From assembly GCA_006226415.1 (NCBI GenBank), contig SBGZ01000076.1:1-52792 (forward strand): a stretch of DNA of 52,792 bases. The letters are read 5' to 3'. The position numbers and the translations under genes were made by a program. The stretch is from Alphaproteobacteria bacterium (GTDB lineage: Bacteria > Pseudomonadota > Alphaproteobacteria > M2410). The notes under the pieces were generated by a model. That model saw nothing but the letters and a program-made list of their open reading frames with translations. It searched no databases and was not told the DNA's origin. How positions within the stretch are numbered: position 1 is the stretch's first letter; each line of letters begins with the position of its first letter. This document shows, piece by piece, positions 41,342 to 50,194 of the stretch.

Positions 41342-42742
41342 CTACTTCCGCTTTGCCTTGTGGGCATAGGGGTTCTTGCCTTTGCGCAAGAGCATGCGGA
41401 TCGGCACCGCGGGGACGTCAAAGGCCTCGCGGAAAGCATTGACGAGGTACCGCGCATAGCTATCGGGCAAGGCCTCGGCGCGCGGCGCAAAAAGCGCGAA
41501 AGTAGGCGGGCGCGATTTGATCTGGGTGATATAGCGTATGGCCAAACGGCGGCCGCCGACACTGGGTGGGGGGTGGCGGGTCAAGGCTTCGTCTAGCCAA
41601 CGGTTCAGCGCAGCGGTGGGCACACGCTTGTTCCAAAGTTCCTGAACCTTGAAGACAGCGGGCATTAGTCGGTCGATGCCGCGGCCTGTGAGGCTTGAGA
41701 AAAAGACCAGAGGCACACCGCGCACCTGGGGGAGCAAACGCTCCACCTTTTCTTTGAGATCGGCGGTATAGGCCTGGCGATCTTCCACCAGGTCCCATTT
41801 GTTGATGGCAAGGACAAGACCCCGCCCCTCGCGCACCACCAGATCGGCGATCTGGAGATCCTGCTTTTCCAGCGGCGCTTGCGCATCGATCATGAGCACG
41901 ACGACTTCGGCGAACTGAATGGCGCGAAGCGTGTCGGCGACGGAGAGCTTTTCAAGCTTAGCCTGGACACGCGCTTTCTTGCGCAGTCCTGCTGTATCGA
42001 ACATTTTGATCGCACGCCCTTGATACTCAAACTCAACGCCAATGGAATCGCGCGTGATACCGGCCTCGGGACCGGTGAGCATGCGATCCTCTCCGAGCAA
42101 GGCATTCACCAGGGTAGATTTGCCGGCATTGGGCCTGCCAACAATGGCGATCCGCAGAGGACGGGTGATGTCAATCTCATAATCCGCATCCGGATCAAAT
42201 CCTTCTTCCGCTTCCGCCCTCGCCGAGGCCTCGCCCTCAGGGCTGATCTCTTCCGCCAATGGCGCAAGCGCCGCGTAAAGATCACTCATGCCCTCGCCAT
42301 GCTCGGCGGAAATTGCCAGTGGCTCTCCCAGCCCTAAGGAATAGGCTTCATAGAGATTGGTTTCCGCCAGAGCGCCCTCGCATTTATTGGCGAGCAACAG
42401 AACCGGCTTGTCCTGACGGCGGAGAATGTCCGCAAAATGCGCATCCAGCGGCGTGACCCCAGCGCGGGCGTCGATCAGCATGAGACAAACATCGGCCTCT
42501 GCGATGGCTTTGTCGGTTTGCTCACGCATGCGCGCTTCGAGCTTGTCGCCCTTGGCCTCTTCAAGACCCGCGGTATCGATGATGGTAAATCTCAAGTCGC
42601 CCAATTTGGCGTCGCCCTCACGACGATCACGCGTGACGCCCGGCGTATCGTCGACGAGCGCCAGCCTCTTGCCCACCAGACGGTTGAACAGTGTGGATTT
42701 GCCAACATTGGGCCTTCCGATGATGGCGACTTTAAAGGACAT
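41342..42742 (-). CDS. der: Ribosome biogenesis GTPase Der
   Basis: Two G domains: [20 protein letters not shown] and [20 protein letters not shown]. Confidence 0.97.
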   Translation of the reverse strand: MSFKVAIIGRPNVGKSTLFNRLVGKRLALVDDTPGVTRDRREGDAKLGDLRFTIIDTAGLEEAKGDKLEARMREQTDKAIAEADVCLMLIDARAGVTPLDAHFADILRRQDKPVLLLANKCEGALAETNLYEAYSLGLGEPLAISAEHGEGMSDLYAALAPLAEEISPEGEASARAEAEEGFDPDADYEIDITRPLRIAIVGRPNAGKSTLVNALLGEDRMLTGPEAGITRDSIGVEFEYQGRAIKMFDTAGLRKKARVQAKLEKLSVADTLRAIQFAEVVVLMIDAQAPLEKQDLQIADLVVREGRGLVLAINKWDLVEDRQAYTADLKEKVERLLPQVRGVPLVFFSSLTGRGIDRLMPAVFKVQELWNKRVPTAALNRWLDEALTRHPPPSVGGRRLAIRYITQIKSRPPTFALFAPRAEALPDSYARYLVNAFREAFDVPAVPIRMLLRKGKNPYAHKAKRK

Positions 42743-42774
42743 GTGCTTTTGTGGTCAGCCTTGCGGGTGACCTC

Positions 42775-44226
42775 CTAGAAAAGGTTAAACCAGCCGCCAG
42801 ATTTTTTCTGCGGCTTGGCACTGCCGTCCTTGTCCAACTTAGACGGCGGCACCGCACGCATCGCCTCTTCGCTGACAGGTTTGTTGCCCTTCAAAACAAC
42901 AAGGGTCCCCTTGTCGTTATAGAAGTATAATTTACCCTCGATCAGCATGGGCGAGGTGTAGATCCCTGCCCCGATTTTCTGATCCTTCGTGACACCGCCC
43001 GTAAACGGCGACAATGTCACCAGATGGCCGTGCGAGGAGGCCACCAAAAGCTGGTTTCCGGCCAATATCGGATCCGACCAGATCACGGGTTTGCGGCCCC
43101 GGCGATCCAATTTGCTTTTAAGCTGAGTGATCCAGATTACGCGGCCATCGCGGCGCGACAGCGCCATGACCTGCCCTTCCAGAGACGTCACATAGATGAC
43201 ATTGCCCGCCACCCAAGGGGTCTTGATGCTGGCGACATTGCGGCTCCAGATGCGCTCACCTGAGCGAATGTCAATGGCGACCAGACGGCCTGAGTGGCTG
43301 ACCGCAATCACCTGGCCGCGATCAATGACGGGGCGCGCGGCGATGACCTTCAAATCAGAAAGCGCGCTGAGGCGCCCCGTGCGGGTCAAGGCATCGGTCC
43401 AGGTTTGACGTCCGTTTTGAGCGATCAATCCGACGACTTCGCCGGAGGAGAAAGGCGCCACCACAAGATCTTCAAAAACCGCCGGATTGGTGTCCGTGAA
43501 AATACCCTCATTTTCAACAAGGCCGCGATAGGCCCAAAGGGAGGAGCCGTCGAAAGCGGAAAGCGCGTGGATTTGATCATTGACGCCTGTCACATAGACC
43601 CGGCCGCCTGCGGCGGTTGGCGCTGTGTGGAAAGGCACAATCATGACCCGCTTCCAGATCTCTTCACCGGATGCGGCGTCCAGGGCCACGACCTCGCCAA
43701 AGCCGGTCGCAACAAAGACGCGCCCGATATCAAAGGCCAGGCCACCGCCCGCGCCGTCATAACCTGTTTCTTTCTTCGGCGTCAGATTGACTTTCCAGAG
43801 CTGCTTGCCTGTTGCCGCATCAACAGCCGTGACACGGGCACGGGCATCAAGGGTGAAGATCCTGCCTTCGGCCATGATGGGACTGGCTGTCAGGCGTGAG
43901 ACGCGCGTGGTCCCCTTGCCCATGCCAATTTTCCTGACAACCTTGAGATTGCCGTCGAGACCCAAATGCCCCAGGGAATGGGCCGTGTTGCCTCCGGGCT
44001 GCGGCCAATCTGTGCGGTTTGTGATCGCTGGCAAGCGAATTTCAATTTCGCCCGCGCCTTCGTCGACGCTCAAGGTGTCATCCAGGCTCAAGACCGAGAC
44101 CCGATCCCCTGAAACTTTCTTCTCGCTTTTCTCACTTTGGCCCAGAGAAAAGGCGCCGCATGCGGACAACAATAGGCTTGTCAAAGCCACGAGGGCAGCA
44201 GTGCGGTAAGCAGAACAACGGATCAT
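42775..44226 (-). CDS. bamB: Outer membrane assembly lipoprotein BamB (PQQ-repeat beta-propeller)
   Basis: Lipobox LLLSACGAFSL; PQQ-type repeats; next to der as in many proteobacteria. Confidence 0.88.
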   Translation of the reverse strand: MIRCSAYRTAALVALTSLLLSACGAFSLGQSEKSEKKVSGDRVSVLSLDDTLSVDEGAGEIEIRLPAITNRTDWPQPGGNTAHSLGHLGLDGNLKVVRKIGMGKGTTRVSRLTASPIMAEGRIFTLDARARVTAVDAATGKQLWKVNLTPKKETGYDGAGGGLAFDIGRVFVATGFGEVVALDAASGEEIWKRVMIVPFHTAPTAAGGRVYVTGVNDQIHALSAFDGSSLWAYRGLVENEGIFTDTNPAVFEDLVVAPFSSGEVVGLIAQNGRQTWTDALTRTGRLSALSDLKVIAARPVIDRGQVIAVSHSGRLVAIDIRSGERIWSRNVASIKTPWVAGNVIYVTSLEGQVMALSRRDGRVIWITQLKSKLDRRGRKPVIWSDPILAGNQLLVASSHGHLVTLSPFTGGVTKDQKIGAGIYTSPMLIEGKLYFYNDKGTLVVLKGNKPVSEEAMRAVPPSKLDKDGSAKPQKKSGGWFNLF

Positions 44227-44296
44227 CTTGTCTCTCATTTTCTCAATCAGGGCTGATAGGTTTTGAGCACGCGTGTGCCTGGCTTCTAAAAAAAAA

Positions 44297-45094
44297 CTAC
44301 TCTTCGGTCGGCTCGGTTGATTGTGTTTCCTGGGCGGCTTCGTCTGATGCCGCACCCTCCACCGAGGAACTTTCGGCAGGGGTGTTGGTTCCCTCGCCTT
44401 CTTCAACCGCCGTCTCGGGCGCTTCAGGCGCCGCTTCCGCAGGCAGCTGCGCCGGACCCATCACGGTCAAAAGGGCAGAGGCCCGTTGGCGCATTCCCAC
44501 GGGACTGTAAATGTTGTTGACGATGCCGCCAAAGCGGATACGCGCTTCATCCAAATTGCCATTGCGCAGCGCCGCATAAGCGAGCAGCTCTTGGGCCGAA
44601 AGCGCAAAGGCGCTATTTGAATCGGCCAGGGTTGCCACCCGAGCGTTCAAATCGTCGTAGGAGGCACTGTCCGCCAGCGCCCATGCGGCGCGAACCTTGG
44701 CCAGGTCTCTCAGGATCGGATCGCCGGTGCCGCGCGCCGCCAATTCGTCATAGAGGTCCACAGCTTCCTGGATGCGCCCGGCATCGGTGAGGGCCGCGCC
44801 GCGTTGCAGCATGGACATGGCTTTGTAGCCTGAGGTGGTTTTGCCCGCGATGGCCGCGAAAGCATCCAGTGCCTCTCCGGTTTTTCCCGACACCATCAAA
44901 TCGTAAGCCGCCAGATATTCCTCTGACAGAGCGTGCTGCTTTTCAGCCTGATGATATTTCCAGTATTGGCCGCCTGCCACAACGATAACAATGACTACTG
45001 CCAGACCGACAACCCAGGAGCCATAGGCTTCCCAGTATTTGTGCCAGTCTTCCCGTTTCATGTCCTCATCGACTTCGTCGAAAATATCGCTCAA
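44297..45094 (-). CDS. YfgM-like/tetratricopeptide inner-membrane protein (DUF2133-type)
   Basis: MSDIFDEVDEDMKREDWHKYWEAYGSWVVGLAVVIVIVVAGGQYWKYHQAEKQHALSEEYLAA; upstream of bamB-der. Confidence 0.82.
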   Translation of the reverse strand: MSDIFDEVDEDMKREDWHKYWEAYGSWVVGLAVVIVIVVAGGQYWKYHQAEKQHALSEEYLAAYDLMVSGKTGEALDAFAAIAGKTTSGYKAMSMLQRGAALTDAGRIQEAVDLYDELAARGTGDPILRDLAKVRAAWALADSASYDDLNARVATLADSNSAFALSAQELLAYAALRNGNLDEARIRFGGIVNNIYSPVGMRQRASALLTVMGPAQLPAEAAPEAPETAVEEGEGTNTPAESSSVEGAASDEAAQETQSTEPTEE

Positions 45095-45286
45095 TTCTGT
45101 CTCCTTGGCCGCCTGGCCTTGTTCTGGATCCCCAGGCCCTTCTCCGGCGCAGTACGCATGGGATTGGGAACGCTTGCATGCAAACGCCCTTGCTTGCCGG
45201 GAACATACAGGCAGGCACCCAGATAGGCAATCTTTTGAAGGGTTTAGCGCCTAAAAAATGCGTAATTTTGAGGCCGCGGCAGCCGC

Positions 45287-46111
45287 TTAATCATCGCCGC
45301 GCATTGGATAGGTGTTTTCTGTCCCCGGGAAATTTCGGGACTTGACGTCCTCTGCCCAGGATTTGACAGCTTCGTCGACCACATGGGTCAAATCGGCATA
45401 TTTCTTGACAAATTTCGGCACCCAGTCCGACATGCCCAGAAGGTCGTTGATGACAAGGATTTGTCCATCGCAGGTCGCAGAGGCACCAATACCGATGGTG
45501 GGGATCGCCAGATCCGACGTCAATTTATCCGCCAGCGGTTCGGCCATGCCTTCCAGCACCACGGCAAAGGCCCCGGCCTCCTCAACAGCCCTTGCATCGG
45601 CCTCTAACACTGGCCATTCGTTTTTGCTCCGACCAGTAATCTTATAGCCGCCCGTTACCTGCACCGACTGGGGCATCAAGCCGATATGGGCCATGACGGG
45701 AATACCCCGGCTGGTCAAAAATGCGATGGTTTCCCGCATGGTTACGCCGCCTTCCAGCTTGACCGCGGCGGCGCCGGTCTCACGCATCAGACGGCAGGCG
45801 TTGCGAAAAGCCACCTCGGGGCTTTCCTCATAGGTTCCGAAGGGCATGTCCATCACGATCAGCGCGCGCTGCGACCCGCGCATAACCGCCTGACCATGCG
45901 TGATCATGTGGTCAAGGGTGATGCCAATTGTTGTATCCATGCCGTGGACGGCATTGGCTGCGCTGTCGCCGACCAGGATCAAATCTGTATAGGGGTCGAT
46001 CATCTGCGCCATGGGCGCGGTATAGGCCGCGAGGCATACAATGGGCTCGCCGCCCTTTCGTGATCTGATGTCGGGAACTGTTTTCCGCCGGATCGTCGAA
46101 TGTTTCGACAT
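45287..46111 (-). CDS. panB: 3-methyl-2-oxobutanoate hydroxymethyltransferase
   Basis: IVCLAAYTAPMAQMIDPYTDLILVGDSAANAVHGMDTTIGITLDHMI; KLEGG; GHIGLMPQS-like VMAHIGLMPQSVQ. Confidence 0.97.
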   Translation of the reverse strand: MSKHSTIRRKTVPDIRSRKGGEPIVCLAAYTAPMAQMIDPYTDLILVGDSAANAVHGMDTTIGITLDHMITHGQAVMRGSQRALIVMDMPFGTYEESPEVAFRNACRLMRETGAAAVKLEGGVTMRETIAFLTSRGIPVMAHIGLMPQSVQVTGGYKITGRSKNEWPVLEADARAVEEAGAFAVVLEGMAEPLADKLTSDLAIPTIGIGASATCDGQILVINDLLGMSDWVPKFVKKYADLTHVVDEAVKSWAEDVKSRNFPGTENTYPMRGDD

Positions 46112-46150
46112 GGCATCCTCATGCTCAATTGGGGGGCTCTAGCGGCGGGC

Positions 46151-46179
46151 ACTATAGATGCGAAAATGTTGCACTGCAA
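46151..46179 (-). promoter_or_regulatory. Candidate panB promoter
   Basis: Minus strand TTGCAG - 17 bp - TATAGT; 40 bp upstream of the panB ATG. Confidence 0.6.
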
Positions 46180-46192
46180 CACTGTCCGGACA
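46167..46192. promoter_or_regulatory. Two perfect palindromes at the panB promoter -35 region
   Basis: TGTTGCA-C-TGCAACA (46167-46181) and TGTCCGGACA (46183-46192). Confidence 0.65.
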
Positions 46193-46243
46193 AATCCAGA
46201 CATTTATGTGATAAAAGGAGATGTGGGTTTGTTCGTCGACGCT

Positions 46244-46426
46244 TTAAATCAGATCGCGGCGGGCGCATTCCAAAAGGCTGATTTCACGGTCAATTTCTGA
46301 TTCCCGCGATTTTCGGTCACTGGTGTCTTCGTGAAGATTATCGCTTGAGAAATGTTGGTCGCGAAGATCAAACTTCTTCTTTTTCAATAGCGCCAGACGG
46401 CGGCGGCGCAGTCCATCGATATGCAT
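46244..46426 (-). CDS. Hypothetical small basic/coiled protein (60 aa)
   Basis: MHIDGLRRRRLALLKKKKFDLRDQHFSSDNLHEDTSDRKSRESEIDREISLLECARRDLI; no overlapping alternative gene; hairpin and weak purine-rich RBS upstream. Confidence 0.45.
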   Translation of the reverse strand: MHIDGLRRRRLALLKKKKFDLRDQHFSSDNLHEDTSDRKSRESEIDREISLLECARRDLI

Positions 46427-46647
46427 ACTCTTATTTCCCCTATCGGGCCTGACCCGATATTCACATTTACCTGTACTCAAGGCACCCCCATGCCTCTTGT
46501 GGATAAGTCTGACCCAGGATTGTGTCAGCTCCAAGTAAAAATCGTGTCTTAACCATGATAGAACCGAAAATTGGTTAACAAATTATTTCAACCCACTGAT
46601 GCCTCAGCAAGAATCCCGTTTTGTCTCAATGATTTCTGCGCTGGGTT

Positions 46648-47397
46648 TTACCAGCTTTCTGCCCAGGGCCTTAGATCCAGCTCATGGGTCCAGGCAGACC
46701 GGGGCTGCTGGTGCAGCATCACATAGTTGGGTGCGATTTCTTCTGGCTTTAAGATCCGGCTATCGGCCAGAAGGCCTTCTACATCGCTGACACGCTCTCG
46801 GATGAACGTGCCATCGATGGCACCGTCACAAATCACATGAGCGACGTGGATGCCTAGCGGCCCCAGCTCGCGCGCCATGGACTGCGCAGTCATGCGCAGA
46901 CCGGCCTTGGCGGCAGCAAAGGCGGAAAAGCCCTCCCGCCCCCGCAAACTGGCCGTGGCACCTGTGAACAAAATGGTGCCCCGCCCTCGGGGGATCATGA
47001 CCCGGGCGGCTTCGCGGCCCGCCAGAAAGCCGGCAAAACAGGCCATCTCCCAGACCTTGGTGAAAACGCGGGTCGTGGTTTCGCGTATGCCGAACTTCAC
47101 ATTGGCGCCAATGTTGAAAACAACAATGCCAATAGGGCCAATGTCGCTTTCGATCTTGTCAAAGAGCGCGGCGGTCTCCGCCTCGGAGCGGGCATCAACG
47201 CCAAAGCCGTAAGCCTTGCCGCCCTCGCGCCGGATCTCGGCGGCCAAGGCCTCAACTTTGTCGAGGTGTCGCGCGCGGCGGGTGACACAAACAGGATGTC
47301 CCTCTTTGGCAAAGGCCCGCGCAATGGCGCTGCCAAGGCCGTCTCCTGCGCCAATGACCAGGCAGACCTCTGTTTCAGAGTGATTTGACATTTGCAT
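46648..47397 (-). CDS. SDR family NAD(P)-dependent oxidoreductase
   Basis: EVCLVIGAGDGLGSAIARAFAKEGHPVCVTRRARHLDKVEALAAEIRREGG. Confidence 0.88.
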   Translation of the reverse strand: MQMSNHSETEVCLVIGAGDGLGSAIARAFAKEGHPVCVTRRARHLDKVEALAAEIRREGGKAYGFGVDARSEAETAALFDKIESDIGPIGIVVFNIGANVKFGIRETTTRVFTKVWEMACFAGFLAGREAARVMIPRGRGTILFTGATASLRGREGFSAFAAAKAGLRMTAQSMARELGPLGIHVAHVICDGAIDGTFIRERVSDVEGLLADSRILKPEEIAPNYVMLHQQPRSAWTHELDLRPWAESW

Positions 47398-47403
47398 TCT
47401 CCA

Positions 47404-47602
47404 TCAGCTTAAGGGGGCTTGATAAATCTTACGGATCATGTCTGCGGCCTTTTCTGCGATCATGATGGTTGGCGCATTTGCGTTGCCGCTCAGCATGAGG
47501 ATTAAAATGCGCAATCCGGCGCCGCGCCAGTTCTTGCAACAATGTGGATTTTCCGCCGCTGCAACAACCAGAGATGACAATCAGCTTCGTGGGGTCAGTC
47601 AT
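47404..47602 (-). pseudogene. Deletion-scar remnant: P-loop ATPase N-terminus joined to GMC oxidoreductase C-terminus
   Basis: 5' part MTDPTKLIVISGCCSGGKSTLLQELARRR (Walker A); 3' part in another frame ...MLSGNANAPTIMIAEKAADMIRKIYQAPLS* (GMC C-terminal signature). Confidence 0.7.
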
Positions 47603-47951
47603 CCTGATTGTCGGCATGGCATGCCGCCGCCTTGTAAACCAGACCCTCTTGATCAAAGTAAAGCGTTTCCGCCGCCAGAACATTTTTGTGATTGAGGTAG
47701 GTGATCACAAGCATGCCATGGCCTTCGAAGACTTCCTGAACTTGAAACTTCAAGTCAGGTTGGCGCTCCAGCGCCGTCTGCCAATAGACACGCAGAGCAG
47801 CTTTGCCCTTCACCTCCCCGCTGCCGGTCACGTCGATAGCCTTGAGCGAGCGAAACACGATGTCGTCTCGATAGTGCGACAAGGTGCGTTCGAGGTCATG
47901 CGCGTTCCACGCAGTCTCCCATTCCGACGCAAAACTCTTGATGTCTTTCAT
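47595..47951 (-). CDS. NTF2/SnoaL-like nuclear transport factor 2 family protein
   Basis: FASEWETAWNAHDLERTLSHYRDDIVFRSLKAIDVTGSGEVKGKAALRVYWQTALERQPDLKFQVQEVFEG. Confidence 0.82.
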   Translation of the reverse strand: MKDIKSFASEWETAWNAHDLERTLSHYRDDIVFRSLKAIDVTGSGEVKGKAALRVYWQTALERQPDLKFQVQEVFEGHGMLVITYLNHKNVLAAETLYFDQEGLVYKAAACHADNQDD

Positions 47952-47986
47952 CTCGGTACAATCCGCTTGTCTTCCCTCGTACGACG

Positions 47987-48412
47987 CTAAAGCATCCCCG
48001 CGACAATTGCGACGAGCATGAAGCCCAAGACCACACCGCCAAATTTGTGTTGTTGGTGATCAAGGCGGTCAAACTCTGGCCAGTTGTCTGATTGTGCCGC
48101 ATCCCGGCGGCGGAAGACAAGAAACACGCAATAAAGATTTGCGAATATCGCGACGGCGCCCGCTGCAATCATGATATAGAATGCGCCGCCACCGACATGC
48201 CCTCCCAGCAGCATCAATAATCCGGTTGCGCTGACCACGGCGATGGCGGGTAGCTCAATGAATTTGTCCACGCGCACATGCAGTTCGGCGAGTGTTTTAT
48301 GGGCAAGTCGATCACCCGACAAAAGCGCTCGCTCAAACACCGCCTCTGTCAACACACACCCGAGCCAAAGTGCCGCGAAGCCAAAGTGAAGATATGACAG
48401 GGCGTTGGACAA
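47987..48412 (-). CDS. Predicted small integral membrane protein (four putative TM helices)
   Basis: MSNALSYLHFGFAALWLGCVLTEAVFE...; hydrophobic segments. Confidence 0.7.
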   Translation of the reverse strand: MSNALSYLHFGFAALWLGCVLTEAVFERALLSGDRLAHKTLAELHVRVDKFIELPAIAVVSATGLLMLLGGHVGGGAFYIMIAAGAVAIFANLYCVFLVFRRRDAAQSDNWPEFDRLDHQQHKFGGVVLGFMLVAIVAGML

Positions 48413-48424
48413 TTTCGAGGTTCC

Positions 48425-49975
48425 CTATTCCCACTCGATGGTGCCGGGAGGCTTTGACGTAATGTCGTAGACCACGCGGTTGATGCCGCGCACCTCGTTG
48501 ATGATGCGGGTGGCGGTGCGGCCGAGGAAGTCGTGCTCGAAGTGGTAATAGTCAGCCGTCATGCCATCGGTAGAGGTGACGGCCCGCAAGGCGCAGACAT
48601 ATTCATAAGAACGCTCATCTCCCATGACACCGACTGTGCGCACCGGCAGAAGTACCGCAAAGGCCTGCCAGATGTCATCGTAGAGCCCCGCCTTGCGGAT
48701 CTCATCAAGATAGATGGTGTCGGCTTTTTGGAGGATGTCGACCTTCTCCCGGGTCACTTCGCCGGGAATGCGAATGGCCAGACCCGGGCCCGGGAAGGGA
48801 TGGCGACCGACAAAGGCTTCCGGCAGACCAAGCTCGCGGCCCAGCGCCCGTACTTCGTCCTTGAAAAGCTCCCGCAAGGGCTCGACCAGCGCCATGTTCA
48901 TGCGCTCGGGCAGTCCGCCCACATTGTGGTGAGACTTGATGGTGACAGATGGGCCGCCCGTGAAGGAGACGCTTTCGATCACGTCCGGGTAAAGGGTGCC
49001 CTGCGCCAGGAAATCCGCGCCCCCGACTTTCCTGGCTTCTTCTTCAAAGACGTCAATAAAGGTGGCGCCAATGATCTTGCGTTTCTTTTCCGGATCATCC
49101 ACGCCTTCCAGCTTGCCCAGAAAAAGATCGCCCGCGTCTACATGAACCAGAGGAATGTTGTAATGATCGCGGAAGAGCGAGACGACCTCTTCGGCCTCGT
49201 TTGCGCGCATGACGCCCGTGTCCACGAAAACACAGGTGAGCTGATCACCAATGGCCTCGTGCAAGAGCACGGCAACAACGGAGGAATCCACGCCGCCGGA
49301 AAGCCCGCAGATCACACGCCCCTCGCCCACTTGCGCGCGGACTTTGGCGATCTCCGTCTCGCGGAAGGCGGCCATGGTCCAGTCGCCCTTGCAGCCGCAG
49401 ATGCGGTGGGTGAAATTCCAAAGCAAATCCGCGCCGCGCGGTGTGTGCACGACCTCCGGGTGGAACTGAACCGCATAGAAACGCTTCTCTTCATTGGCGA
49501 TGGCGGCATAGGGTGCATTGGCGGAGACCGCAACGGCCTTAAAGCCCTCTGGCAGCTCAATGACCCGGTCACCGTGGCTCATCCAGACCTGTTCACCGGC
49601 TGTGCCCTTGGGCCAGAGCCCTTCAAAAAGGGCACAATCTTCCACCACATCAATGTTGGCGCGGCCAAACTCGCGGTGATCGGCATTTTCAACCCGCCCG
49701 CCCAACTGGGCGACCATGGTCTGCTCGCCATAGCAAATGCCGAGGATGGGCAGATCCATGTCAAAGACCTTTTCCGGCGCGCGCGGCGATTCAATGCCGG
49801 TGACACTCGCCGGACCGCCTGAGAAAATGATGCCCTTCGGATCAAAGCTCTCCAGATGCTCTTCTACAGAATTGAACGGGATGATTTCGCAATAAACGCC
49901 ACTTTCCCGCACCCTCCGGGCGATCAATTGGGTCACCTGGGAGCCGAAATCAATAATCAAAATGCGGTCTGTCAT
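48425..49975 (-). CDS. guaA: GMP synthase (glutamine-hydrolysing)
   Basis: [49 protein letters not shown]-terminus [14 protein letters not shown]. Confidence 0.98.
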   Translation of the reverse strand: MTDRILIIDFGSQVTQLIARRVRESGVYCEIIPFNSVEEHLESFDPKGIIFSGGPASVTGIESPRAPEKVFDMDLPILGICYGEQTMVAQLGGRVENADHREFGRANIDVVEDCALFEGLWPKGTAGEQVWMSHGDRVIELPEGFKAVAVSANAPYAAIANEEKRFYAVQFHPEVVHTPRGADLLWNFTHRICGCKGDWTMAAFRETEIAKVRAQVGEGRVICGLSGGVDSSVVAVLLHEAIGDQLTCVFVDTGVMRANEAEEVVSLFRDHYNIPLVHVDAGDLFLGKLEGVDDPEKKRKIIGATFIDVFEEEARKVGGADFLAQGTLYPDVIESVSFTGGPSVTIKSHHNVGGLPERMNMALVEPLRELFKDEVRALGRELGLPEAFVGRHPFPGPGLAIRIPGEVTREKVDILQKADTIYLDEIRKAGLYDDIWQAFAVLLPVRTVGVMGDERSYEYVCALRAVTSTDGMTADYYHFEHDFLGRTATRIINEVRGINRVVYDITSKPPGTIEWE

Positions 49976-50194
49976 GGAAAATCCAGTGAGGAATGAGGTC
50001 TTCCGGGAATCGGTCTTTGGGAGTCATACAGAACTGTGAAAGACAAGGAAAGCCTCGCTTTTAGCCGCCGGGAAAGCACACAGTTAAACTAATTTGGATC
50101 TCTGATTTCTAACTTATTGCTCTTTTTTCGCGTATTTTGTTGCTCTATATCTTTTTTGTCTCTACGCTCGCGCAAAACATGAAGGTTTACTCTC

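Noticed and set aside
46430-46600. Replication origin
   Set aside because: Only one perfect DnaA box seen and none of the usual origin-flanking genes (hemE, dnaA, parAB) nearby
48533-49822. 429-aa plus-strand ORF
   Set aside because: Antisense to guaA; shadow ORF
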